Shown piece after piece: positions 1 to 11,324 of a DNA stretch of 64,000 nt; within the stretch, counting starts at the first letter, position 1; each line of letters opens with the position of its first letter. Made by a program: the position numbers and the translations under genes. Below the pieces are notes generated by a model. The model did no database searches, had not been told where the DNA came from, and worked only from the letters and a program-made list of their open reading frames with translations. The stretch comes from Megaleporinus macrocephalus (lineage: Eukaryota > Chordata > Actinopteri > Characiformes > Anostomidae). The DNA lies in NCBI GenBank assembly GCA_021613375.1, contig CM038717.1, positions 44,103,531-44,167,530 on the forward strand, given 5' to 3'.

Positions 1-1065
1 TGAGTCTTTACTGAGTTTGTACTAAGTATTTACTGAGACTGTACGGAGTATGTATTGAGTCTGTACTGAGTCTTTACTGAGTCTGTACTAAGTATTTACT
101 GAGTCTGTACAGAGTACATACTGAGTCTTTACTGAATCTGTACTAAGACTTTACTGAGTCTGTATGGAGTCTGTACTGAGTCTTTATTGATACTGTACTA
201 AGTCTTTACTGAGTCTGTACGGAGTACATACTGAGTCTGTACTAAGTCTTTACTGAGTCTGTATGGAGTATGTACTGAATCTGTACTAAGTCTTTACTGA
301 GTCTGTACAGAGTATGTACTGAGTCTGTACTGAGTCTTTACTGAGTCTGTACTAAGTCTTTACTGAGTCTGTATGGAGTATGTACTGAGTCTGTACTGAG
401 TCTTTACTGATACTGTACTAAGTCTTTACTGAGTCTGTACGGAGTACATACTGAGTCTTTATTGAGTCTGTACTAAGTCTTTACTGAGTCTGTATGGAGT
501 ATGTACTGAATCTGTACTAAGTCTTTACTGAGTCTGTACAGAGTATGTACTGAGTCTGTACTGAGTCTTTACTGAGTCTGTACTAAGTCTTTACTGAGTC
601 TGTACGGAGTACATACTGAGTCTTTACTGAATCTGTACTAAGTCTTTACTGAGTCTGTACAGAGTATGTGCTGAGTCTTTACTGAGTCTGTACTAATTCT
701 TTACTGAGTCTGTACAGAGTATGTACTGAGTCTTTACTGAGTCTGTACTAAGTCTTTACTGAGTCTGCACTGAGTTTGTACTGAGTCTTTATTGAGTCTG
801 TACTGAGTCTTTACTGAGTCTGTACTAAGTCTTTACTGAGTCTTTACTGAGTCTGCACGGAGTATGTACTGAGTCTGTACTGAGTTTCTACAGAGTCCCT
901 ACTGAGTCTGTATTGAGTCTCTACCGGGTCTGCACTGAGTATTTACTGAGTCTCTACTGGGTCTGTACTGACTATGTACTGACTCTTTACTGAGTATGTA
1001 TTGCACATCTACTGAGTCTGTATTGAGTCTGTACTGAGTATGTATGGAGTCTCTACTGAGTCTGA
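1..1065. repeat. 11-bp minisatellite array, left end outside window
   Basis: The 11-bp unit TGAGTCTGTAC and its variants (TGAGTCTTTAC, TAAGTCTTTAC, GGAGTATGTAC) are read head to tail for about 97 copies. Variants alternate as 22- and 33-bp groups, which points to expansion by multimers and not by single units. The array is already running at base 1, so its true length is unknown. The last units (from about 880) are more diverged. No coding potential. Confidence 0.95.
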
Positions 1066-1084
1066 ATTAACAGCTGTTGGGAAC

Positions 1085-1123
1085 ACAGAACTGCGGCTGC
1101 TGAAAAGATAGAACCTCAGCAGA
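1085..1123 (+). repeat. 39-bp leader motif, copy 1
   Basis: This 39-bp block (starting ACAGAACTGCGGCTGCTGAA) lies directly before the inverted 11-bp array. It recurs at 1362-1400 with three mismatches, directly before the 21-bp array. Two unrelated arrays therefore begin next to the same short sequence. Confidence 0.85.
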
Positions 1124-1301
1124 CTCAGTAGAGACTCAATGCAGACTCAGTAGAGACTCAATGCAGACTCAGTAGAGACTCAATGCAGACTCAGTAGAGA
1201 CTCAATACAGACTCAGTAGAGACTCAGTGCAGACTCATTAAAGACTCAGTACATACTCAGTAGAGACTCAGTAGAAGTAGAAGTAGACTCAGTAGAAACT
1301 G
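1120..1301 (-). repeat. Inverted block of the 11-bp minisatellite
   Basis: Units such as AGACTCAGTAGAGACTCAATGC are the reverse complement of the TGAGTCTCTACTGAGTCT units in 1-1065. About 16 units in opposite orientation follow a spacer of some 55 bases. Transcribed or single-stranded DNA here could fold back on the main array. Confidence 0.9.
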
Positions 1302-1361
1302 CAGCCGTTTCCTCTTCTCTTTCTCCTCACAAGGAAAGTTCTAGAATCATAACTTAGGTAT

Positions 1362-1400
1362 ACAGAACTGCAGCTGCTGAAACGACAGAACCTCAGCAGA
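1362..1400 (+). repeat. 39-bp leader motif, copy 2
   Basis: Second copy of the 1085-1123 block, with three substitutions (G/A, A/C, T/C). It ends about 20 bases before the 21-bp array begins. Confidence 0.85.
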
Positions 1401-1422
1401 CCACTAATTAATAGCAGAACCT

Positions 1423-2541
1423 AAACAATTCATAGTACATACTCAACAATTCATAGTACATACTGAACAGTTCATAGTACATACTAAACAATTCATTGTT
1501 GATACTGAACAATTCATAGTTGATACTGAACAATTCATAGTTTTTACTGAACAATTCATAGTACATACTGAATAATTCATAGTTGATACTAAACAATTCA
1601 TAGTTGATACTGAACAATTCATAGTAGTTACTGAACAATTCATAGTACATACTGAATAATTCATAGTTGATACTAAACAATTAATAGTTGATACTGAACA
1701 ATTCATAGTACATACTGAACAATTCATAGTTTTTACTGAACAATTCATAGTACATACTGAATCATTCATAGTTGATACTGAATAATTCATAGTTGATACT
1801 AAACAATTCATAGTAGATACTGAGTAATTTATAGTTGATACTGAACAATTCATAGTACATACTGAATAATTCATAGTAGTTACTGAACAATTCATAGTTT
1901 TTACTGAACAATTCATAGTACATACTGAATCATTCATAGTTGATACTGAATAATTCATAGTTGATACTAAACAATTCATAGTAGATACTGAGTAATTTAT
2001 AGTTGATACTGAACAATTCATAGTACATACTGAACAATTCATAGTTTTTACTGAACAATTCATAGTACATACTGAATCATTCATAGTTGATACTGAATAA
2101 TTCATAGTTGATACTAAACAATTCATAGTAGATACTGAGTAATTTATAGTAGATACTGAACAATTTATAGTTGATACTGAACAATTCATAGTAGTTACTG
2201 AACAATTCAAAGTACATACTGAATAATTCATAGTTGATACTGAACAATTCATAGTACATACTGAATAATTCATAGTTGATACTGAACAATTCATAGTACA
2301 TACTGAACAATTCATAGTACATACTGAATAAATCATAGTTGATACTGAACAATTCATAGTACATACTGAATAATTCATAGTTGATACTGAACAATTCATA
2401 GTACATACTGAACAATTCATAGTACATACTGAATAATTCATAGTACATACTGAATAATTCATAGTAGATACTGAATAATTCATAGTAGATACTGAACCAT
2501 TTATAGTAGATTCTGAATAATTCATAGTAGTTACTGAATAA
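1423..2541. repeat. 21-bp minisatellite, about 53 copies
   Basis: The unit reads AACAATTCATAGTTGATACTG with a variable block (GTACAT, GTTGAT, GTAGTT, GTTTTT, GTAGAT). Because 21 is a multiple of three and one minus-strand frame lacks stops, a 360-codon open frame of 7-residue repeats spans 1443-2525. I regard it as fortuitous: the substitutions do not favour synonymous sites, two other minus-strand frames are also partly open, and nothing resembles a gene start or splice site. A block of about six units near 1740-1870 recurs at 1920-2050 and 2060-2170, which shows duplication of multimers. Confidence 0.95.
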
Positions 2542-3000
2542 CTAGGTGAATAAGTAGATCAGACTGAACTGCAGGACAGTTGGTAGTCCAGTCTTCATGT
2601 TCCAGCTGTTGAGGTTTTTGCGCTGCCCAGTTAAAATGAGAATATTGTCACCTTCACTTTCTTAACATCTTCACAGACTGCCGTACAACCAGCTGCTTCA
2701 CTGGTCAGTTCCATTAGATCCAGCTAGATCTATCACCAGTTCAGTCCTGCTCGTGTTTTGTGTGTTTGTACTGGTTTTGTCATTTTTAGCATTGAAGCAA
2801 CAGAAACTACATAATCTACATATATCACACTGTACAATCTGTCCATACATGTAATTCTGTAAATCATAGTTAATCCCGTAACTAACAACATCATTATTTA
2901 TGCAGGTGTGTACATACATTTACATTCCTGCCCGAGACTGTTACTAGCTGTCAGGCTACACGGTGTTCGAGCAGGAAAAACACTGAACTGTAGCCACCAC

Positions 3001-3070
3001 GGGGAGCAGAGCGGGGAGCAGAGCGGGGAGCAGAACGAGGAGAAGACTGAGGAGCAGAACGAGGAGCAGC
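3001..3070. repeat. Short 12-bp purine-rich tandem repeat
   Basis: About six imperfect copies of GGAGCAGAGCGG (later copies GGAGCAGAACGA) follow each other. Confidence 0.8.
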
Positions 3071-3175
3071 TACACCGTATCATCTAAAATTTATGCTGGT
3101 GGGAAGCTGCACATGTACATGAGTCATGATCACGCAGGAATAAATGAGAATATGAATCCTGCAGTAGAAGCTGTA

Positions 3176-3220
3176 GGGTCGGGGGGGACTAAAGGAGGAG
3201 GGCAGGGGGGAGGGGGGTGG
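3176..3220 (+). other. G-run cluster, possible G-quadruplex
   Basis: Runs of 3, 7, 3, 6 and 6 G occur within 45 bases, the last three separated by CA and A. This fits the general four-run quadruplex pattern on the plus strand. Only the sequence pattern is seen. Confidence 0.6.
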
Positions 3221-3984
3221 TCTGTGATTAAATATTTAGCGTGAAGTTTTTAATCTTTGAACACACACGTTCCACACAGAGCTTTAAACACAGAAACTTT
3301 AGAGGTTGTCTGACTCCAGAGGCTAAACGGTTCACAGGAATCTTCCGGAAACAGTAGAGTTCCTCTGTGGTCAGTCATTCGGCCACTTATTCAGTTATGA
3401 ACTAAGCTCATTCAGTAGTAGGCGTGTTGCACTAATGCCTTCTCGATCTGAATTTAAGTGGATCGCTGTGTTTATAAAGCACTGATGTTTGATAAACAAC
3501 TGAATTCATTAATAATAATAATAATCTTTCACTAAGTTGCAGAGTGATGGAATGACTCGGAGGACGTGTATCTTTAAATGTATGTTGTTTGTTCAGCCAA
3601 TCCGACTTCGGGAAAGAAGGTCGCCTGGAAACACTTCCAGGCCTTCAAGATAAGGACCAGTGATTACTGTGAAATAATGCAATAATACTTCTGTAATTGA
3701 ATTAATATTTATCACATGTAATCATATTGGTGTGGTTTAACTCTGTAAACAGCTATACTATCTATAACCAGCAACAAAACAAAACAAAAAAAAGAGATAC
3801 TCTCTATAACTAGCAGTAAATAGCTATACTATTACATTATACTACTACTACTAACTATACTATATTGTAAAAAAGCTGTACTATCTACTAGCTATACTCC
3901 ACTGTGAATAGCTATATAACTATATCTAGTCTATATCTTGACTATAAGCAGCAAAAATAGTAAGTAAGTAACAATAAATATCTG

Positions 3985-5003
3985 TACTATGTATATATTG
4001 AGTCTGTACTGAGTATGTATGGAGTTTGTACTGGGTCTGTACTGGGACTCTGTTGAGTCTGTACTGAGTCTCTACCGGGTCTGTACTGAGTCTCAACTGG
4101 GTCTGTTCTGGGTCTGTATTGGGTCTCAACTGAGTCTCTACCGGGTCTGTGCTGGGTCTGTACTGAGTCTCTAAGCCTCTGTTCTGGGTCTGTACTGAGT
4201 CTCTACCTTGTCTGTTCTGGGTCTGTACTGAGTCTCTACCTTGTCTGTTCTGGGTCTGTATTGGGTGTCTACTGAGTCTGTACTGAGTCTGTATGGAGTA
4301 TCTATTGAGTCTGTACTGAGTCGCTACCGGGTCTGTACTGAGTCTCTATCGGGCCTGTTCTGGGTCTGTACTGAGTCTCTACCGGGTCTGTTCTGGGTCT
4401 GTACTGATTCTCTACTGGGTCTCTATTGAGTCTGTATGGTTTGTACTGGGTCTCTACTGGGACTCTATTGAGTCTGTACTGAGTCCATACAGTGTTGTTC
4501 TAGGTCTGTACCGAGTCTCTATTGGGTCTGTACTGAGTCACTACCGGTCTGTTCTGGGTCTGTACTGAGTCTCTACCCGGTCTGTTCTGGGTATGTACTG
4601 AGTCTCTACCCGGTCTGTTCTGGGTCTGTACTGAGTCTCTACCGGGTCTCTATTGAGTCTGTATGGAGTTTGTACTGGGTCTGTACTGGGACTCTACCGG
4701 GTCTGTTCTGGGTTTGTGCTGAGTCTCTACCGGGTCTGTTCTGGGTCTGTACAGAGTCTCTACTGGGTCTCTATTGAGTCTGAATGGAGTTTGTACTGGG
4801 TCTGTACTGGGACTCTACCGGGTCTGTTCTGGGTCTGTCCTGAGTCTCTACTGGGTCTGTTTTGGGTCTGTACTGAGTCTCTACTGGGTCTGTACTGGGT
4901 GTGTGCTGAGTCTCTACTGGGTCTCTATTGAGTCTGTACAGAGTTTGTACTGGGTCTGAACTGGGACTCTACCGGATCTGTTCTGGGTCTGTACTGAGTC
5001 TGT
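3985..5003. repeat. Second 11-bp minisatellite array
   Basis: Same 11-bp family as 1-1065 (TGAGTCTGTAC), but richer in GGGTCTGTTCT and TGAGTCTCTACC variants. They form a 33-bp higher-order group: GGGTCTGTTCT, GGGTCTGTACT, GAGTCTCTACC. There are about 92 units. Open frames on both strands (for example 4241-4429 and 4653-4931) are products of the 33-bp periodicity. About 2.9 kb of other sequence separates it from the first array. Confidence 0.93.
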
Positions 5004-5810
5004 GTTCCTAATAGCTGTTAATTCAGACTCAAGTTGGAATAGGGGACGTATTGGGGACATACTCTCCAGTAAATGGGTCACGTCTTTACTATCTGAGACC
5101 TTTAATTTACTAAACATTTTAAAAAGTCAAAAACGAGCTTCTAGGCAGCAAAAACCACGAGCCTTGATTCAACTGGCTGTAATTTCAACAGCGCTATAAA
5201 AGTATCACAACAAGAACAACTTCCAATCAAACGAGTCAGCGGGTTTTTACTTCTTTTTCTTTTCTTTCCTCAAAATGCTGTTAAATGCGCATCTCGCTCA
5301 CTGGCGCCTCGCCCGTATCTGATCAGCTCTGTTCTTTCTCCGCTCTCTCCTCCGCTTTGGTGGGAATTGGTGGAGAAAACTGCTGATCCTGGCAGGCGTG
5401 AAGTGCACACGCTGCAACACGTCAAAGCAACAATAAAAAGCAGAAAAAACAAAACAATCAGATTTCCTCGCCCACCCCGGCCGCCTCCCGGCGCTCAGCC
5501 TGTACAGGGATTCTCTTTGTCTGCTCCAGTTCAGACGTTTTTAGAGTAACACTGAAGACCACTGGGAGGACTGGGGCATTTCCCAGTGGGCTGCTGTGTG
5601 TGTGGGATACTGAGAAAGAGAGAAGTGCTGGAAGTATTGAATGAAGGGAGACCACCCGGGACAGACGGCATGTGTCGGACGAATGCTGGAGTGCACAAAT
5701 GTAGACGGAATGGTGGTCCACAGCAGTATGTGGCCGTCGCCAATAGGTTATTTTCATTTACATCATTCTGACAATGTTCAAAATCTAGATGGAGGCAGTA
5801 AGAGAACAAC
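5004..5810. other. Unassigned sequence, locally CpG-richer
   Basis: No repeat or gene recognised. The part at 5280-5520 is GC- and CpG-richer than its surroundings. Several overlapping frames of 60-100 codons exist on both strands, none with a recognisable domain, and overlap on both strands argues against coding. Confidence 0.45.
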
Positions 5811-6742
5811 AGAACTACCTTCTCCTCCAGACACCCTTCTGCTCAAGAACTACTTTCTCCTCCAGACACCCTTCTAGTTAAGAACTACCTTCTTCTCCAG
5901 ACATCCTACAACTCAAGAACTACCTTCTCCTCCAGACGTCCTTCTACTCAAGAACTACATTCTCCTCTAGACGTCCTTCTACTCAAGAACTACCTTCTTC
6001 TCCAGACATCCTACAACTCAAGAACTACCTTCTCCTCCAGACGTCCTTCTACTCAAGAACTACCTTCTTCTCCAGACATCATACAACTCAAGAACTACCT
6101 TCTCCTCCAGACATCCTTCTACTCAAGAACTACATTCTCCTCTAGACGTCCTTCTACTCAAGAACTACCTTCTCCTCAAGACATCCTTCTACTCAAGATC
6201 TACCTTCTCCCCCAGGCGTCCTACAACTCAAGAACTACCTTCTCCTCCAGGCGTCCTACAACTCAAGAACTACCCTCTCCCCCCAGACGTCCTACAACTC
6301 AAGAACTACCTTCTTCTCCAGACATCCTTCTACTCAAGAACTACCTTCTCCTCCAGGCATCCTTCTACTCAAAAATTACCCTCTTCTCCAGACATCCTTC
6401 TACTCAAGAACTACCTTCTTCTCCAGACATCCTTCTACTCAAGAACTACCTTCTCCTCCAGGCATCCTTCTACTCAAGAACTACCTTCTCCTTAAGACAT
6501 CCTTCTACTCAAGAACTACCTTCTCCCCCAGGCGTCCTACAACTCAAGAACTACCTTCTCCCCCAGACGTCCTTCTACTCAAGAACTACCTTCTCCTTAA
6601 GACATCCTTCTACTCAAGAACTACCTTCTCCCCCAGGCGTCCTACAACTCAAGAACTACCTTCTCCCCCAGACGTCCTTCTACTCAAGAACTACCTTCTT
6701 CTCCAGACATCCTACAACTCAAGAACTACCTTCTACTCAACA
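5811..6742. repeat. 35-bp minisatellite, about 26 copies
   Basis: The unit starts AGAACTACCTTCTCCTCCAG and continues with ACGTCCTTCTACTCA (variants ACATCCT and GCGTCCTACAACTCA). Copies keep strict 35-bp spacing, for example 5881 and 5916. Subtypes alternate (TTCTTCTCC, TTCTCCTCC, TTCTCCCCC, TTCTCCTTAAG). The plus strand is pyrimidine-rich. Confidence 0.95.
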
Positions 6743-8181
6743 CGACCTGTACGACCTGTGTGTGTTGTTGTATGTACCTCTCTTGATGTCCTGTGTAGAA
6801 GGGGATGAGGGCAAATGGGAGGTAAAGGGAACCAAGGCTTCTGGTCCCTGTTGAGCAGATCCACCTTCAGGGAGGGAGAGGGGCCTCAGCGTCCTAAAGG
6901 GGGAAAACCTGCAAAGAAATAAATTAATTAATAAATGAATACTTACTGGTAATATGTATATATCAGTCATGACAAGTTAACAGCTGTGTAGATGTGTGTG
7001 TGTGTGTATATATAAGTTAGTGCCTCGGGACATTGACTCTCAGGCGAGTTATTAGTTTAGTCGGGGCGGGGCTTCAACGATAAGAGCGCCTGGTGTTCTT
7101 TCACCTGAGCTACCTGTAGGGGGGGTGGTGTGTAAGCCCTGTGATATGCTGTTAGCGGCTGGAGAAGAACTAGTGTGATGAGGATTAGCCCTGCGGCGAA
7201 GCCTCAAGTAACCGTCCTGTTTATCTTTCGTTTTCTTTTCGTTTGATTCAGATTTCTTTAGTTTTTGTGTGAAATAAAATTAATCACGGATGCTCTTGAA
7301 CTTGGAATCTCGCCTCCGCGTGTCCACTCCCACACTCATAGTGCCAACTCTGCCGTACGCAAATCCTGGTGGCTCTTCTTTTGGGGGATACACTGTTACA
7401 GCCAGTCAATGGAACCAAGCTATTTTGGAGCGTTTCTATTGGTCCATTCATTCTTAAGCTTTTACACTAGGTAAACGGCAGCTGGCGTGATCAAATGATT
7501 AAAAAAATCAAATAGAGACACATGTTTTGGTTTGGACAGCGACAACATTCGGTTGTATATTGGGTCCAGAGTTTGGGCGTGTTTGAAGTGGTCACTGTGT
7601 GTAATGGAGTTGAGGAACTCAGTTCAGGGATGCTGCCTCTCTGAAGGCCATGGCGACATGAATGAAGCATTATGGTAAACATGCATCTGCAAATCATCAG
7701 CAACCACGTCAGCGTCTACAGAAGTGCTTAGTGGACAGAACGGCCACATTCGTGCACTGTGGACTTGCTTGCTCTTGAAGAAGAGTCCATTCTAACGTCT
7801 TGGCTCACAACCATAAGCCTTGCAGAGAGGCATCTACCACATCTAAGCAGCATCTACCTGAGTAGATCTGGTGTACAGGTGCAAGTCGTGTAACGAACCT
7901 TGGGGTTCATGTTTAGAGCTTCAAAACCGGGAAGGAACCATCATCATGTAACATCATTTCAAAGAAGTAGATGCAGGAAACGTGAAAGTATCACATGAAA
8001 CTTGAGTGTTTATATTAAACATCCAGTAAAGCTTGAATAGAAAAATATATATAATATATGAAATATCTGAGAACTGCATGGGCGTGGCTTATGAGCAGCT
8101 TGATTGACAGCTCTCTGCCCAACACTCCTAGCTGGCTCGGCCCCCTCATACAGTACTAACATCACAGTCCAGCTTTTACGT
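6743..8181. other. Apparently single-copy DNA between arrays
   Basis: Nothing recognised apart from a TG/TA microsatellite at 6993-7014 and a run of seven G near 7118. Short open frames (7265-7474 plus, 7491-7703 minus) show no known motif. The segment runs directly into the 39-bp array. Confidence 0.5.
6993..7014. repeat. TG/TA dinucleotide microsatellite
   Basis: A short TG tract passes into TATATA. Confidence 0.8.
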
Positions 8182-10101
8182 GACCTCCATCACCTCAAAG
8201 TCCCTGTGTTATCCTAACATTACCTCCATCACCTCAAAGTCCCTGTGTTATCCGAACGTTAACTCCATCACCTCAAAGTCCCTGTGTTATCCTAATGTTA
8301 CCCCCATCACCTCAAAGTCCCTGTGTTATCCTAACATTACCTCCATCACCTCAAAGTCCCTGTGTTATCCTAACATTACCTCCATCACCTCAAAGTCCCT
8401 GTGTTATCCTAACGTTACCTCCATCACCTCAAAGTCCCTATGTTATCCGAACGTTACCACCATCACCTCAAAGTCCCTGTGTTATCCGAACGTTACCTCC
8501 GTCACCTCAAAGTCCCTGTGTTATCCTAACGTTACCTGCATCACCTCAAAGTCCCTGTGTTATCCTAACGTTACCCCCATCACCTCAAAGTCCCTGTGTT
8601 ATCCGAACGTTAACTCCATCACCTCAAAGTCCCTGTGTTATCCTAACGTTACCCCCATCACCTCAAAGTCCCTGTGTTATCCGAACGTTACCACCATCAC
8701 CTCAAAGTCCCTGTGTTATCCTAACGTTACCACCATCACCTCAAAGTCCCTGTGTTATCCTAACGTTACCTCCATCACCTCAAAGTCCCTGTGTTATCCT
8801 AACGTTACCTCCATCACCTCAAAGTCCCTGTGTTATCTGAACGTTACCTCAATCACCTCAAAGTCCCTGTGTTATCCTAACGTTACCTCCGTCGCCTCAA
8901 AGTCCCTGTGTTATCCGAAAGTTACTTCCATCGCCTCAAAGTCCCTGTGTTATCCTAACGTTACCTCCATCGCCTCAAAGTCCCTGTGTTATCCGAAGGT
9001 TACCTCCATCACCTCAAAGTCCCTGTGTTATCCTAACGTTACCTCCATCACCTCAAAGTCCCTGTGTTATCCTAACGTTACCTCCATCACCTCAAAGTCC
9101 CTGTGTTATCCTAACGTTACCTCCATCACCTCAAAGTCCCTGTGTTATCCTAACGTTACCTCCATCACCTCAAAGTCCCTGTGTTATCCGAACGTTACCT
9201 CCATCACCTCAAAGTCTCTGTGTTATCCGAACGTTACCTCCGTCACCTCAAAGTCCCTGTGTTATCCGAACGTTACCTCCGTCACCTCAAAGTCCCTGTG
9301 TTATCCTAACGTTACCTCCGTCACCTCAAAGTCCCTGTTTTATCCTAACGTTACCTCCGTCACCTCAAAGTCCCTGTGTTATCCTAACGTTACCTCCGTC
9401 ACCTCAAAGTCCCTGTGTTATCCTAACGTTACCTCCGTCACCTCAAAGTCCCTGTGTTATCCTAACGTTACCTCCGTCACCTCAAAGTCCCTGTGTTATC
9501 CTAACGTTACCTCAAAGTCCCTGTGTTATCCTAACGTTACCTCCGTCACCTCAAAGTCCCTGTGTTATCCGAACGTTACCTCCGTCACCTCAAAGTCCCT
9601 GTGTTATCCGAACGTTACCTCCGTCACCTCAAAGTCCCTGTGTTATCCTAACGTTACCTCCGTCACCTCAAAGTCCCTGTGTTATCCTAACGTTACCTCC
9701 GTCACCTCAAAGTCCCTGTGTTATCCGAACGTTACCTCCGTCACCTCAAAGTCCCTGTGTTATCCGAACGTTACCTCCGTCACCTCAAAGTCCCTGTGTT
9801 ATCCTAACGTTACCTCCGTCACCTCAAAGTCCCTGTGTTATCCGAACGTTACCACCATCACCTCAAAGTCCCTGTGTTATCCTAACGTTACCTCCATCAC
9901 CTCAAAGTCCCTGTGTTATCCTAACGTTACCTCCGTCACCTCAAAGTCCCGGTGTTATCCGAACGTTACCTCCGTCACCTCAAAGTCCCTGTGTTATCCT
10001 AACGTTACCACCATCACCTCAAAGTCCCTGTGTTATCCTAACGTTACCTCCATCACCTCAAAGTCCCTGTGTTATCCGAAAGTTACTTCCATCACCTCAA
10101 A
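8182..10101. repeat. 39-bp minisatellite, about 49 copies
   Basis: The unit joins CTCCATCACCTCAAAGTCCC to TGTGTTATCCTAACGTTAC. Spacing is strictly 39 bp except for one 24-bp copy near 9505-9530. Since 39 is divisible by three, a frame of 645 codons of the 13-residue repeat TSITSKSLCYPNV is open over 8180-10117, and a second frame is open over 8295-8840. The unit carries the palindrome TAACGTTA. Variants are regionally grouped: CCATCACC dominates before about 9230 and CCGTCACC from 9230 to 9840, as expected of local homogenisation. I judge it noncoding, since there is no signal peptide, splice context or non-repeat domain attached. Confidence 0.95.
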
Positions 10102-10107
10102 GACTTT

Positions 10108-10244
10108 TTTGAGGTGATGGATGTAACGTTAGGATAACACAGGGACTTTGAGGTGATGGTGGTAACGTTCGGATAACACAGAGACTTTGAGGTGATGGTG
10201 GTAACGTTCGGATAACACAGGGACTTTGAGGTGATGGTGTGTAA
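10108..10244 (-). repeat. Inverted tail of the 39-bp minisatellite
   Basis: About three and a half units in reverse orientation directly follow the main array. The junction is a near-perfect hairpin: CCATCACCTCAAA (10089-10101), a 6-base spacer, then TTTGAGGTGATGG (10108-10120). The arms can extend through the whole inverted tail. Confidence 0.95.
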
Positions 10245-10794
10245 CTTCCTTGAACTACACATCTAATTATAGTTTTTCTATAATCCAAAAGTCTTTGTGT
10301 ATTCAAGTACAAGTATTTAATTTAGATTTGTATTTAATTTCAGTTTTCACAAAGTAGAGAGTATTGGAAGCTCATGTCAACTCTCTGTGCTTAGCTATGT
10401 GTAGAGGACAGAATATGGACAGATGGACAAACGAGCAATGCACGAATAAAGACATGCAACAAGACCAGCGGGACGAACCAAGCAACGCATGCAAGAATGG
10501 ACAAACAGATGAGCAGACGGAAGGATGGACGGCCAAATGGAGCAACACAAGAATGAATGAACGAATACATGCAATATGCAAATGAACAGACTAACAACTG
10601 TGCAGTCAAACAAATGTGCAAACGAAAGGACGAATAGAGGTGCAGATGGACGGGAGAACAAATGGACAGATGGACAGATTGGGAGGCTTGGGGAACGGCG
10701 GGTCAACTGAGGAAGAGCGTACGGGAAAGGGGAAACGAAGAAAGAGAGAAAGAGGAAGTGGGGAGTAGGCCTTATCTCCGGGTCTTGGGTGGCC

Positions 10795-10797
<3 letters not shown>
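10245..10797. other. AT-rich segment, then decayed short-unit repeat
   Basis: Bases 10245-10360 are AT-rich. From about 10400 to 10690 words such as GGACAGATGGACA, ACGAATG and GCAAATG recur irregularly, which looks like a decayed tetranucleotide repeat. Both strands show open frames here, which the biased composition explains. Confidence 0.5.
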
Positions 10798-10878
<81 letters not shown>

Positions 10879-10907
10879 GGGAGAGAGAGAGAGAGAGAGA
10901 GAGAGAT
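10798..10907. repeat. GA dinucleotide microsatellite
   Basis: About 110 bases of nearly pure GA, with a few GGGA interruptions, make a long homopurine plus strand. Confidence 0.97.
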
Positions 10908-11324
10908 TGTGGAAGTGCAGATCTGCTACTACATCCTCTCAGTAATCTGGGTGTAACTGTAAGACTTGGCATGCGGCGAGGGAGGAAGCGAGGGAGGACG
11001 CTGAAAGCAGAGACGGAGGGAAAGAGAGTGAAGGTAATCAGTGCTAGTGGGCAGCTGGCCAGGTCGGAGTCCAGAAGAATGTCCTGCTCGGCGGGGGTCT
11101 CCGAGCGCTCCTTCGCTTGTTGACTGAAGAGCCGCAGGTGTTGCGGCAACAGCAACCTTCCTGTTTTCCGGCTGGACGCTGGGAACACGGCCAGCTGGGG
11201 GCAGGAGGGATCACGTGGACAGATCCAGGTCCATCTACCTCACCGTGTTCTATATTTAGACTTAAGTATGTAGGAATTCTAACCTAAAATAGCAGCTTCA
11301 CAATTATGGAACTCGGACTTATAA
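10908..11324. other. Unassigned sequence after the GA tract
   Basis: Purine-rich around 10970-11030 and otherwise ordinary. A frame of 153 codons (10662-11123) crosses the GA tract, and the opposite strand is open as well. No domain seen. Confidence 0.4.

Larger units (their letters stand above)
2542..3984. other. Apparently single-copy DNA with small repeats
   Basis: No gene recognised. It holds a 12-bp purine-rich repeat (3001-3070), a G-run cluster (3176-3220), a short AAT tract near 3515 and a degenerate AGCTATACTAT-rich stretch at about 3750-3960. All open frames are short and unlike any protein I know. Confidence 0.6.

Noticed and set aside
1..1301. AP-1-like TGAGTC words in the 11-bp array
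   Set aside because: The AP-1 consensus needs TGAGTCA. The array has TGAGTCT, so only a half-site is present.
1443..2525. 360-codon minus-strand frame of MNCSVST-type repeats
   Set aside because: Product of a 21-bp unit. Other minus frames are also open and nothing gene-like adjoins.
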